In this document: positions 1 through 7,769 of the stretch, in pieces | How positions within the stretch are numbered: position 1 is the stretch's first letter | How the letters are laid out: every line of letters starts with the position of its first letter | NCBI GenBank assembly: GCA_023410025.1 | Contig: JAEYQM010000047.1 | Coordinates: forward strand, 1-37,127 | Direction: 5' to 3' | DNA from: Bacillota bacterium | GTDB taxonomy: Bacteria; Bacillota_I; Bacilli_A; ML615J-28; CAG-698 | DNA: 37,127 bases | Made by a program: the position numbers and the translations under genes | Notes under the pieces: model-generated | The model's input: the letters and a program-made list of their open reading frames with translations, nothing else | The model's database searches: none | Told to the model about the DNA's origin: nothing

Positions 1-507
1 TTAATATATTGAAAAGTCTTTTAAAACAATATTATTTGTTTTAATAGTTTTTTTCATATCAATAATTCTTTGATTTGAACTGCCTCTAAATAACAGTTCT
101 AATGATCTTTTATTTATATCAAATCGACCATCTATTAAGAAATCAATATTATTAAATATTTTAAGAATATTTTCATTATTTAAATTTTTTAATTCTTCAA
201 ATGTGAATCCTGTATAGATAATAATATTTTGATTAATTTGTTTTGCTTTTAATACTAGATCTAAAACTGGTTCTACTTGAAGAAATGGTTCACCACCGGA
301 TATTGTTAATCCACTAGTAAGTGGATTTAATCTTATCAGTTTGATAATTTCATCAGTATCTTTATAGTAACCATCATTTAATGGATGAGTTTGTGGATTA
401 TGACAACCTGGACAATTATGTAAACAGCCTTGAGTAAATATAGTATATCTAATCCCTGGTCCATCAACTATCGATTCAGCTACTTCACCAGCAAGTCTTA
501 TATTCAT
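1..507 (-). CDS. nrdG: Anaerobic ribonucleotide reductase activating protein (radical SAM)
   Basis: This is the activase of class III ribonucleotide reductase. It uses a [4Fe-4S] cluster and S-adenosylmethionine to put the glycyl radical on NrdD. The protein has 168 residues, a normal NrdG length. The cluster motif CxxxCxxC is at Cys28, Cys32 and Cys35, inside the typical TQGCLHNCPGCHNPQTH stretch. The SAM-binding GGEPF motif follows at about residues 71-75. Its ATG (505-507) overlaps the TGA stop of nrdD in an ATGA arrangement, so the two are translationally coupled and share the promoter upstream of nrdD. The TAA stop occupies the first three bases of the window, so the gene is complete. 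The family assignment is firm. Confidence 0.96.
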   Translation of the reverse strand: MNIRLAGEVAESIVDGPGIRYTIFTQGCLHNCPGCHNPQTHPLNDGYYKDTDEIIKLIRLNPLTSGLTISGGEPFLQVEPVLDLVLKAKQINQNIIIYTGFTFEELKNLNNENILKIFNNIDFLIDGRFDINKRSLELLFRGSSNQRIIDMKKTIKTNNIVLKDFSIY

Positions 508-2801
508 TGTGTTAACCCATTATGTTTAACGCGATTCGAAACTTCGGCTTTTTTAGCATCATTAAATCTGTCTAGGGTTCCTACTAGGTAACCAGTAATT
601 CTTCTAATTCGCTCAAATTTTACTGAATCTTCACTACGTCCACATTTAGGACAATTATCATCGATAATACCATTATAACCACAAATAGGATCACGATCAA
701 TTGGATGATTGATACTTCCATAACCAATTCCACTATCATGCATGTGTCTGATAATTCTTTCAAAAGCATCAGGATTCTTAGCAATATCTCCATCAACTTC
801 TACATAAGATATATGACCAGCATTAGTTAATGCATGATATGGGGCTTCAATATTGATCTTATTAAATGCTGAAGTTTTATAGTATACAGGAACATGGAAT
901 GAATTTGTATAGTAATCACGATCAGTGACACCTTCAATTATTCCATATTTCTTCTTATCAATTTGGACAAATCTTCCTGATAATCCTTCTGCAGGGGTTG
1001 CAATTAAACTAAAGTTCATTTTATATTTTTGAGAATACTCATCACATTTACGACGCATTCTTGAAATAATATCTAAACCTAATTTTTGAGCTTCTTCACT
1101 CTCACCATGATGAACACCAATCATTGCTTTTAATGTTTCCGCAAGACCAATAAAACCAATAGTTAAAGTACCATGTTTTATAATATCTCCAACTTCATCA
1201 TCCCATTTTAAGTTCTTAGAATCCATCCATACACCTTGTCCCATTAAAAATGGAAAGTTATATACTTTACGATGTCTTTGAATTTCAAATCTTTCTAATA
1301 ATTGATCTTTCACCAAATCCATTATTTCATCTAATTCTTTATAGAATGAATTTAAATCATTTTTATGTTTAATACCAAGTCTAGGTAAATTAACAGATGT
1401 GAAACTTAAATTTCCTCTTCCTGAAGCTGTTTCTCTACTTGGATCATAAGTATTACCCATAACTCTAGTTCGACAACCCATGTAAACTACTTCAGTATCA
1501 TAATTTCCTTCTTTATAATATTGTTTATTAAATGGAGCATCTAAGAATGAGAAGTTAGGGAATAATCTTCTTCCACTTGTAATTATTGCTTTTTTGAATA
1601 AATCATAATTAGGATCTTCTTGATTAAAATTTATTCCTTCTTTAACTTTAAATATTTGAATAGGGAATATTGGAGTTTCTCCATTTCCTAAACCACTTAT
1701 TGTTGCTTCAAGTAAGCAATTAACAACTAATCGTCCTTCTTCAGATGTATCAGTTCCATAGTTTAAACTACTAAATGGAACTTGAGCTCCCGCTCTTGAA
1801 TGCATTGTATTTAAATTATGAACTAATGCTTCCATTGCTTGATATGTTTCATCCTTAGTTTCTTGATGAGCAATGCTTACAATACGGTCAATAAACTTAT
1901 CACTATTTTCAAAATTAATTTGCTTTTTAAGTTCATTTACATAACCAGTATCCTTCATTTGAACAGGATAAACACTATCAATTTGAGAAACTAATTGTTT
2001 TATATAATCTTCAGTATACTTTTCATCTACAATAGAAAGTATCTTAATTAAATTTCTACGAATTGCTTTTTTAAATGTTTTGCGTACACCAATTGCCATA
2101 GCATAGTCAAAATTCGGAACAGATTGTCCACCATGTTGATCATTTTGATTTGCTTGAATAGCAATACAGGCAAGGGAAGCATAACTACGGATATTTTGAG
2201 GTTCACGAATAAAACCATTACCAGTAGAAAAACCACCTTGGAATAATTTAATTAAATCTATTTGACAACATGTCATAGTAAGAGTATAGAAGTCTAAATC
2301 ATGAATATGAATATAACCACTTGCATGTGCTTCTGAGAAACGTGGATTTACAACCTTTGCAAGATAAAATGCTTTTGAAGCTTCGCTTCCATATTTAAGC
2401 ATTGTTCCCATTGCAGTATTTCCATCAATATTTGCATTTTCCCTTTTCACATCATTATCTGATGATGGTTGGAAAGTAATATCATTTAGAGATTGCATTA
2501 GTTTAGTCTTTGCTTCTCTAACTTTAGTTCTTTCAGCACGATATAAAATGTACTTCCTAGCTACATCAAGTGAGCCATTTTCCATAAGGGCTCTTTCTAC
2601 TAAATCCTGAATTTCTTCTACTGTCGGAATTGAATTACTGAATAACACATTAAGTTGATCAATAACTGCATTCGTCACTTTTCCAGCAAGTTCATAGTCA
2701 ATCTGTCCATTCGCTTCTTGCGCTTTCAGAATGGCGCTATGAATCTTATCGGAGTTAAACTTTTCTTTACGACCGTCACGTTTAATAATAAATTTAACCA
2801 T
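504..2801 (-). CDS. nrdD: Anaerobic ribonucleoside-triphosphate reductase, class III
   Basis: Oxygen-sensitive glycyl-radical enzyme that reduces ribonucleoside triphosphates to deoxyribonucleotides. An N-terminal ATP-cone (about residues 1-95) is the allosteric domain. The core carries the active-site cysteines in TMTCCQID and YMGCRTRV. The C-terminus has a zinc site (CGYNG then CPKCG) followed by RITGYL, whose Gly (about residue 737) carries the radical. The frame is open from a GTG at 2810. I prefer the ATG at 2801, because the AAAGGAAG Shine-Dalgarno touches the GTG but sits well placed for the ATG; this gives 765 residues. It ends in TGA, overlapping the nrdG start. It implies DNA precursor synthesis without oxygen. 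Confidence 0.96.
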   Translation of the reverse strand: MVKFIIKRDGRKEKFNSDKIHSAILKAQEANGQIDYELAGKVTNAVIDQLNVLFSNSIPTVEEIQDLVERALMENGSLDVARKYILYRAERTKVREAKTKLMQSLNDITFQPSSDNDVKRENANIDGNTAMGTMLKYGSEASKAFYLAKVVNPRFSEAHASGYIHIHDLDFYTLTMTCCQIDLIKLFQGGFSTGNGFIREPQNIRSYASLACIAIQANQNDQHGGQSVPNFDYAMAIGVRKTFKKAIRRNLIKILSIVDEKYTEDYIKQLVSQIDSVYPVQMKDTGYVNELKKQINFENSDKFIDRIVSIAHQETKDETYQAMEALVHNLNTMHSRAGAQVPFSSLNYGTDTSEEGRLVVNCLLEATISGLGNGETPIFPIQIFKVKEGINFNQEDPNYDLFKKAIITSGRRLFPNFSFLDAPFNKQYYKEGNYDTEVVYMGCRTRVMGNTYDPSRETASGRGNLSFTSVNLPRLGIKHKNDLNSFYKELDEIMDLVKDQLLERFEIQRHRKVYNFPFLMGQGVWMDSKNLKWDDEVGDIIKHGTLTIGFIGLAETLKAMIGVHHGESEEAQKLGLDIISRMRRKCDEYSQKYKMNFSLIATPAEGLSGRFVQIDKKKYGIIEGVTDRDYYTNSFHVPVYYKTSAFNKINIEAPYHALTNAGHISYVEVDGDIAKNPDAFERIIRHMHDSGIGYGSINHPIDRDPICGYNGIIDDNCPKCGRSEDSVKFERIRRITGYLVGTLDRFNDAKKAEVSNRVKHNGLTQ

Positions 2802-2933
2802 TTTTCCCACTTCCTTTGTTTAGTGATGAAAAAAAGAAATGTTGAGAGAAAACTAACTTATAAGTAACCTTTATAGATAGAAAATTAAAGTTTTTTCGAT
2901 GAGTTTTTTCTTTTTTTGACATCTTTAAAACAA

Positions 2934-2962
2934 ATTATATATGCTTTAAATGATAAAGTCAA
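2934..2962 (-). promoter_or_regulatory. Sigma-A-type promoter of nrdDG
   Basis: On the minus strand TTGACT (2957-2962) and TATAAT (2934-2939) are separated by exactly 17 bp. The predicted start is near 2927, leaving a leader of about 125 nt before the nrdD ATG. The rest of the 2811-3111 gap is AT-rich and holds the oppositely directed promoter of the next gene. I found no convincing NrdR box or riboswitch in it. Confidence 0.75.
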
Positions 2963-3051
2963 CATGAAAATACCAAAAAAGGCATTTACATTTTTCATAT
3001 TATTTTCTTTATTCATTTACATATATTTTTTCAATTTATAGGCTATTTATA

Positions 3052-3081
3052 TTGGAAAATTACATGTTTATATGATATAAT
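3052..3081 (+). promoter_or_regulatory. Promoter of the amidotransferase-like gene
   Basis: TTGGAA (3052-3057) and TATAAT (3076-3081) lie 18 bp apart. The -10 is extended by TGA directly upstream. A strong GGAGG ribosome site follows just before the ATG at 3112. The element is divergent from the nrdDG promoter. Confidence 0.6.
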
Positions 3082-3111
3082 AAATATAATAAATATTACT
3101 TTGGAGGAAAT

Positions 3112-3765
3112 ATGAAAAATAAACTAATCGGAGTTACTTCTCGTGTATTATATGAAAATGGAGTTAGAAAACAGTTTGTAAATGAAAGATATTTAAAACC
3201 ATTACATGAACGTGGTTTTGTTACAATTATGTTAACATTAGACAGTCCAAATATTGATCAAATTCTAGACTTATGTGATGGTTTCTTAATTACAGGTGGT
3301 AGCGATATTGAACCACATCATTTTAATGAAGAAAATAATGGGGAATCAAAGAATTGTGATCCACATCTAGATCAGTTAGATAAAGATGTTACATTATACG
3401 CTGCCAAGACAAAAAAACCTCTTCTAGGAATTTGTCGCGGTCATCAAGCCATTAATGTATTTATGGGTGGAAGCTTATATCAAGATATTGGTAACTCTCA
3501 TGAAGAAAAAACTCATCAAGTTCTTTCAGTAAAGAATCGCCTACTTGATTGGCCATATGAATTTACAACAAATACTTATCATCATCAAGCATTAAAAACA
3601 ATTGCTCCTGGTTTTACAGTTGTTGCTAGAAGCAAGGAAGATGATGTTGTTGAAGGGATAATTCATGATGAATTGCCAATAATGTCATTCCAATGGCATC
3701 CAGAAATGACACCTACTTCAGAAATAAGCATTCTTATTTTTGACACATTTAAAAATATGTTTTAA
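3112..3765 (+). CDS. Gamma-glutamyl-gamma-aminobutyrate hydrolase family (class I amidotransferase-like)
   Basis: A 217-residue stand-alone class I glutamine-amidotransferase-like hydrolase of the peptidase C26 / PuuD type. The nucleophile elbow GICRGHQ places the catalytic Cys at 108. The partner residues His196 and Glu198 are in QWHPEM. The N-terminal PuuD-like start (IGVTSR) and the FLITGGSDIEP segment fit the family. Known members cleave gamma-glutamyl bonds, for example in gamma-glutamyl-GABA. The substrate here is not given by context, as no putrescine genes lie nearby. The gene is alone on the plus strand, with its own promoter and a terminator shared with the convergent phosphoesterase. 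Confidence 0.88.
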   Translation: MKNKLIGVTSRVLYENGVRKQFVNERYLKPLHERGFVTIMLTLDSPNIDQILDLCDGFLITGGSDIEPHHFNEENNGESKNCDPHLDQLDKDVTLYAAKTKKPLLGICRGHQAINVFMGGSLYQDIGNSHEEKTHQVLSVKNRLLDWPYEFTTNTYHHQALKTIAPGFTVVARSKEDDVVEGIIHDELPIMSFQWHPEMTPTSEISILIFDTFKNMF

Positions 3766-3766
3766 A

Positions 3767-3788
3767 AAAAGCCTCATTAGAGGCTTTT
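3767..3788. terminator. Bidirectional intrinsic terminator
   Basis: A 9-bp perfect stem (AAAAGCCTC / GAGGCTTTT) with an ATTA loop lies between the stops of two convergent genes. A-rich and T-rich flanks on the two sides let it serve both strands. Confidence 0.85.
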
Positions 3789-3792
3789 AATT

Positions 3793-5427
3793 TTATTCAA
3801 ATATATTTTTAATTGAACCATCCAATTTAACTTTGCATAAATCTAATACTTCAGTTATTCTTAAATAAACTGGTTTTGGTGGAATAACTGTGTTTATTTC
3901 AAATTCTAATTCGGATGTCGATAAATCTTTATATGTAACAACAACTTTAAATTTATTTAATTTATTTGCTGTAACACCAGTGAAATTAAATGTATTTAAA
4001 TTTTCATGATACATGAACACGCCCTTAATTGCATATCCAAATTCATAATTGTTTACTTGTACATTAATTACATTTTGATAAGCACTTTTTGGCCAAGTAA
4101 TAACACCAACTGATGATTCAACCTTACTTTGTTCAACTGTGATTTGAGAAATAAATTCTTCCTTATTAAAGTTTTGATCAACATTACCAATTCTCTTAGA
4201 TTTAATTGTTGTTGGATTACCACTCTCATCAGTTAATGTATCAATAGTCTTTCCTGATGAATCGATAAGATTAATTGAAATTCCATTTTCAGAGATTGTG
4301 ATTATGTTTGCACAACTTGTGTTGGCAATTGATTTCGCATACATTGGACTTTCAGTTATTGGATAGAATTTTTGTCCTCCTGAACCACCAATAATATACG
4401 TTGTTCCTTTCGCAGGATCACTTGACTTAACACCATTATATAATCTAAATGAACGAGAGTAAATATGATCATGTCCTGATAGTACCAAATCTACCCCATA
4501 TTTATCAAATAATTCAAGCCAATTAGATCTAACTGTAACACTATCACTTGCATAAATACTTCCATACATACTTCTATGCATTCCAACAATTACATACTTC
4601 ACATCAGTATTTAATTTCATAACTAATTCAAACCATGCTTTTTGGTTTGCTTGACTTTTTTCTTCAGTATTTAAAGCAACAAATAATGTGTCATTATATT
4701 TAAAGAAATAACTCGTGTTTTTACTTTCATGAGCACCATTGTCAGGGTTATTGTAGTTTACTTGATAAAAATCACCAAAATATGAACCTGATCCATGGGC
4801 ATCATAATACTCATGATTTCCTGGAACTGTAGCAATCATTTGTCTTTTTAAATTAGATTGTTTATAGAACATTTCCCATTGAGATTCATCTCCACCCTTA
4901 TCTACAATGTCACCTGTAAAGAATGTGAAGGCGATATCAGGATTAATAGTAAATGCTTGAGTCATCAAATTATTAAAAATTGCAGCTGTTGATTCACTAT
5001 AATATTGTGGGTCAGTAATGTGTAAGAATGAAAATGCCCCTTCTTTGGCTGTTGAGAAATAATAGCTTTCTGAGAAATTTCCTTCCTTACCAACACGATA
5101 CATATATTTTGTATCTGGTGTTAAATTATATATTCTTACTCGAACGCGGAAACGTTCACCAAATCCAACTAAATTAGCCCCTACTGGAGCTTTGAAAGTT
5201 TCATAAGTTCCAGTTACACGAGTTGCTGAAGAAAAACTTGTGTCACTTGCTAATGTATATTCAACAAATGTCCCTTCAACATCAGTATGATAATTTATAT
5301 TTACTTGTGTAGCTATATCTTCTCCAACACTTGTTGAAATGTTGTAAAAAACTTTGCCCGCAGCATTTGTTTCTAAGAAAAACATACCAAAACAGATTGT
5401 AATTAAAAATGATAAAATTTTTTTCAT
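3793..5427 (-). CDS. Secreted purple-acid-phosphatase-like metallophosphoesterase
   Basis: Extracellular calcineurin-type phosphoesterase of 544 residues. Residues 1-22 are a signal peptide ending near NAA. Residues 25-128 resemble the fibronectin-like N-domain of purple acid phosphatases. The catalytic core follows, with the metal ligands in order: D139 (HITDPQ), D173 (FTGDIVD), N204-H205 (PGNHEYYD), H284 (GMHRS), and H319 and H321 (GHDH). Residues from about 420 form a beta-rich tail that looks Ig-like. There is no LPXTG motif, so it is probably released or loosely held. Its ATG overlaps the TGA of the upstream dioxygenase-like gene (ATGA), so the two are coupled. The natural phosphate ester is unknown. 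Confidence 0.88.
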   Translation of the reverse strand: MKKILSFLITICFGMFFLETNAAGKVFYNISTSVGEDIATQVNINYHTDVEGTFVEYTLASDTSFSSATRVTGTYETFKAPVGANLVGFGERFRVRVRIYNLTPDTKYMYRVGKEGNFSESYYFSTAKEGAFSFLHITDPQYYSESTAAIFNNLMTQAFTINPDIAFTFFTGDIVDKGGDESQWEMFYKQSNLKRQMIATVPGNHEYYDAHGSGSYFGDFYQVNYNNPDNGAHESKNTSYFFKYNDTLFVALNTEEKSQANQKAWFELVMKLNTDVKYVIVGMHRSMYGSIYASDSVTVRSNWLELFDKYGVDLVLSGHDHIYSRSFRLYNGVKSSDPAKGTTYIIGGSGGQKFYPITESPMYAKSIANTSCANIITISENGISINLIDSSGKTIDTLTDESGNPTTIKSKRIGNVDQNFNKEEFISQITVEQSKVESSVGVITWPKSAYQNVINVQVNNYEFGYAIKGVFMYHENLNTFNFTGVTANKLNKFKVVVTYKDLSTSELEFEINTVIPPKPVYLRITEVLDLCKVKLDGSIKNIFE

Positions 5428-6191
5428 AAATACCCCTTTTCCTTAAATATATAAGATGTCATTGAAACAGAACCAGCAAATATCTTCTTATTTATAACAC
5501 TAACATCATCATTTTTACTTGATGCACCTAATACTACAAGAATTGGATTAAAATGTTCTGTTGTAGGTACAGCAAGTTTGCTGGCATCACCAATTGATTG
5601 ATAGTTAATTATAGCGCGATGATTACCAATTAGAATATTTTGATAAATATAATTATCAAAACTATCAGCCCAATTATAGTTTGATGAAAAACTTGCAAGT
5701 CTCAAATTATGGACTATATTTCCACTGCCAATAATTAATACTCCTTCATCACGTAAAACCTTTAATCTATTCCCAATTTCATAAAGTTCTTCATTACTCG
5801 CATAATAATCCAAACTTATTTGAATTACCGGAATATCAGCATTTGGATACATTACTTTTAAAATACTCCAAGCACCATGATCATATCCCCAAGTATTATC
5901 AAATGATGCACTTGGTAATAGTTCCTTTATCCTTCTTGCAATATCTAGATCAAGTTTACTTTCATATTTAATTTCATACAAAGCCTTAGGAAAGCCGTAA
6001 AAATCATAAATTGTTTTTGGATTTTGTGTAGATAATATTTTTGTTCCCTTAGTCAACCAATGTGCTGAGATAACAACAATACATTTAGGTATAGGAATTT
6101 TTCTAACAATTTCTCTCCAACCGTTAGTAAATTCATTATCTTCTAATGCATTCATTGGTGAACCATGACCGATAAATAATACTGGTAGCAT
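5424..6191 (-). CDS. Class III extradiol dioxygenase family protein (YgiD/DODA-like)
   Basis: A 255-residue protein of the LigB/DODA superfamily, single-domain like E. coli YgiD. The metal ligands expected for the family are H9 (FIGHGSPM), H44 (ISAHW) and H213 (TTEHFNP); His105 and His161 are further conserved-looking positions. Family members open catechol rings with non-haem iron or zinc. An anaerobe-like genome makes true oxygenase activity doubtful, so the in vivo role is open. The frame is open from a GTG at 6206. The ATG at 6191 is chosen because AAGGAG ends 5 nt before it and lies inside the longer version. It forms a two-gene operon with the phosphoesterase. Confidence 0.85.
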   Translation of the reverse strand: MLPVLFIGHGSPMNALEDNEFTNGWREIVRKIPIPKCIVVISAHWLTKGTKILSTQNPKTIYDFYGFPKALYEIKYESKLDLDIARRIKELLPSASFDNTWGYDHGAWSILKVMYPNADIPVIQISLDYYASNEELYEIGNRLKVLRDEGVLIIGSGNIVHNLRLASFSSNYNWADSFDNYIYQNILIGNHRAIINYQSIGDASKLAVPTTEHFNPILVVLGASSKNDDVSVINKKIFAGSVSMTSYIFKEKGYL

Positions 6192-6216
6192 ATACTCTCC
6201 TTCCACTTCTTCTTAT

Positions 6217-6245
6217 ATGATAACAAAATAAGAAATAAAATGCAA
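6217..6245 (-). promoter_or_regulatory. Promoter of the dioxygenase-phosphoesterase pair
   Basis: On the minus strand TTGCAT (6240-6245) and TATCAT (6217-6222) are 17 bp apart, upstream of the GGAAGGAG ribosome site. The intergenic space is shared with the divergent cotJ promoter region. Confidence 0.5.
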
Positions 6246-6295
6246 TACAAAAAGTAATTTTATTCCAAATATAGAATGTTTAAGATTGCCCAGTA

Positions 6296-6331
6296 TTTAT
6301 ATACAAAAATACATATATTAAAAGCAGGAGG
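6296..6331 (+). promoter_or_regulatory. Possible sigma-E-like promoter of cotJ
   Basis: A GTATTTA-like -35 and a CATATATTA -10, about 12 bp apart, sit directly upstream of the ribosome site. They loosely resemble the mother-cell sigma-E consensus (ATATT / CATACAAT). The AT-richness of the region makes chance matches likely, so this is only a candidate. No good sigma-A pair is visible at this position. Confidence 0.25.
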
Positions 6332-6337
6332 GATTAA

Positions 6338-6706
6338 ATGCAAATTAATAATAATACTAATTCAGAATTAGTACCATTGACAGAAATATTGGAAACAGGA
6401 ACACTTTTTAGAAGTTTACATAAACCATATAAAATTGTTGAAAGAGATTTTAGTACGGGAACTGATAAAGAATTACTAATGAACAAAATTCAAGCACATA
6501 AAATTGCTTTGATTGATTTAAAACTATATCTTGATGTATGTCCTAATGTTGAATCAGCAGTTTCTTTGTATAATGAACTTGTCGTTAGAACAAATGCACT
6601 AGTTAGAGAATATGAAAAAGAATACGGACCAATTACAGATATGACCCAACAAACACTACCTTGGTCTTGGATGATGACTAAGTGGCCATGGGAGGGTAAT
6701 GAATAA
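6338..6706 (+). CDS. cotJB: Spore coat protein CotJB with a CotJA-like N-terminus
   Basis: A 122-residue protein. Residues from about 48 match CotJB: the LIDLKLYLDVCPNVESAV helix, then the acidic stretch ending YEKEYGPI, then the W/P-rich ending MTKWPWE. Residues 12-31, with TEILETGTLF and LHKPYK, look like the C-terminal part of CotJA, normally a separate short protein encoded just upstream. No separate cotJA is present in the 131 bp before this gene. I therefore read it as a CotJA-CotJB fusion. CotJ proteins build the inner spore coat in Bacillus and Clostridium. AGGAGGG precedes the ATG, and the TAA overlaps the next ATG (TAATG). Confidence 0.85.
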   Translation: MQINNNTNSELVPLTEILETGTLFRSLHKPYKIVERDFSTGTDKELLMNKIQAHKIALIDLKLYLDVCPNVESAVSLYNELVVRTNALVREYEKEYGPITDMTQQTLPWSWMMTKWPWEGNE

Positions 6707-7284
6707 TGTTTACTTATGCAAAACAACTTTGGTATCCAATCAATATTAAGAAAAAGGATTTAGAACTTGCTAAGGTAATTGTTACTCAATACGGTGGCCC
6801 TTATGGAGAATTAGGAGCTGCACTTAGATATTTGAACCAAAGATACACAATGCCAGATAATAGGGGAAAGGCACTCCTTACTGACATTGGTACTGAAGAA
6901 TTAGGTCACGTTGAAATGGTAGTAACACTATTCTATCAATTATTAGATGGTGCAAGTGTTGAAGAATTAAAAGAACATGGATTAATGCAAAATTATGCTC
7001 AACATGGAAAAGAAATCTTTATGACAGATGCATTTGGTGTTCCATTTAATGTTGCAAACATTGGAGCAACAGGCGATCCTATTGCTGATTTAGCAGAAGA
7101 TATGGCAGCCGAAGAAAAAGCAAGAGCAACATATGAACATCTAATGGATTTAACAAATGATCCTGATGTTTTAGGTCCATTAGCCTATTTACATGAAAGA
7201 GAAATTGTTCACTATACTCGCTTTAAAGAACTTTATGACGATTACAAATCTCAAAAAGAAAAAGCAATTAAAAAAAGCCTATAA
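6706..7284 (+). CDS. cotJC: Spore coat protein CotJC, manganese-catalase family
   Basis: A 192-residue ferritin-like protein of the manganese catalase family. The dinuclear metal ligands by family alignment are E35 (PYGELGAA), E65 and H68 (EELGHVE), E136 (AAEEKAR), and E166 with H169 (EREIVHY), so the metal site looks intact. In Bacillus, CotJC interacts with CotJA and is laid down in the inner coat. Homologues in anaerobes may remove peroxide during sporulation. The start codon overlaps the stop of cotJB, and the gene ends inside a bidirectional terminator, so cotJB-cotJC is a self-contained operon. This is a firm family call. Confidence 0.93.
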   Translation: MFTYAKQLWYPINIKKKDLELAKVIVTQYGGPYGELGAALRYLNQRYTMPDNRGKALLTDIGTEELGHVEMVVTLFYQLLDGASVEELKEHGLMQNYAQHGKEIFMTDAFGVPFNVANIGATGDPIADLAEDMAAEEKARATYEHLMDLTNDPDVLGPLAYLHEREIVHYTRFKELYDDYKSQKEKAIKKSL

Positions 7285-7298
7285 AAGGCTTTTTTTTA
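7271..7298. terminator. Bidirectional terminator between cotJC and the flavin reductase gene
   Basis: AAAAAAGCC and GGCTTTTTT form the stem around an A/T loop, with an A-run on one side and a T-run on the other. It overlaps the cotJC stop codon and serves the convergent minus-strand operon as well. Confidence 0.85.
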
Positions 7299-7769
7299 TG
7301 CTTCTTCATTATAAATTGTTTGAATAATTTGACCTATAACTATATCATGACATTCCCCATAAGAGTAAAACATCTTAACTAATTTAGGATCCAATTTTTC
7401 AACATTTATTTTTTCTTGATAGATTTTCTTACAAAGAACTGTTACATAAGCTTCTTTAAATCCTACAGATTCATTAACAGCAATTGGAGTTAAACCGACT
7501 TTCTTAACTTTATCTTCATCTCTTCCACTAACATTACCTAAATAAGACATTTTAGTTTTATGAGAAGGGTAGAAAAAGCTTAATGTGAAATACTCATTTT
7601 TATCAATAAATTCATAAGTATATCTTGTTGGTCTAACAAATACGGTAATTACTTCTTTTTGATATAAATTACCTATTAAACCCCAATTAATAGTCATTGT
7701 ATTAAAATCACCAATATTTCCGGCTGTTAATAAACAGCCATCATTTAACATAGAACTAATTTCATTCAT
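7296..7769 (-). CDS. Flavin reductase-like (FMN-binding split barrel) protein
   Basis: A 157-residue FMN-binding split-barrel protein of the flavin reductase-like family. The family pattern is seen in FNTMTINWG, then VFVRPTRYTYEFIDKNEYFTLSF in two adjacent beta strands, and the YLGNVSGRDEDK loop. Such proteins use NAD(P)H to reduce flavin or act as small FMN redox proteins; the partner is unknown. The frame is open from a TTG at 7787. I choose the ATG at 7769, downstream of GGAGGAAG, which overlaps the TGA of the upstream kinase gene by 8 nt. It is the last gene of a three-gene operon. Confidence 0.85.
   Translation of the reverse strand: MNEISSMLNDGCLLTAGNIGDFNTMTINWGLIGNLYQKEVITVFVRPTRYTYEFIDKNEYFTLSFFYPSHKTKMSYLGNVSGRDEDKVKKVGLTPIAVNESVGFKEAYVTVLCKKIYQEKINVEKLDPKLVKMFYSYGECHDIVIGQIIQTIYNEEA

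Noticed and set aside
2811..3111. A riboswitch or NrdR box upstream of nrdD
   Set aside because: Only promoters and short AT-rich palindromes are visible; nothing fits an NrdR box convincingly and no structured aptamer was recognised.
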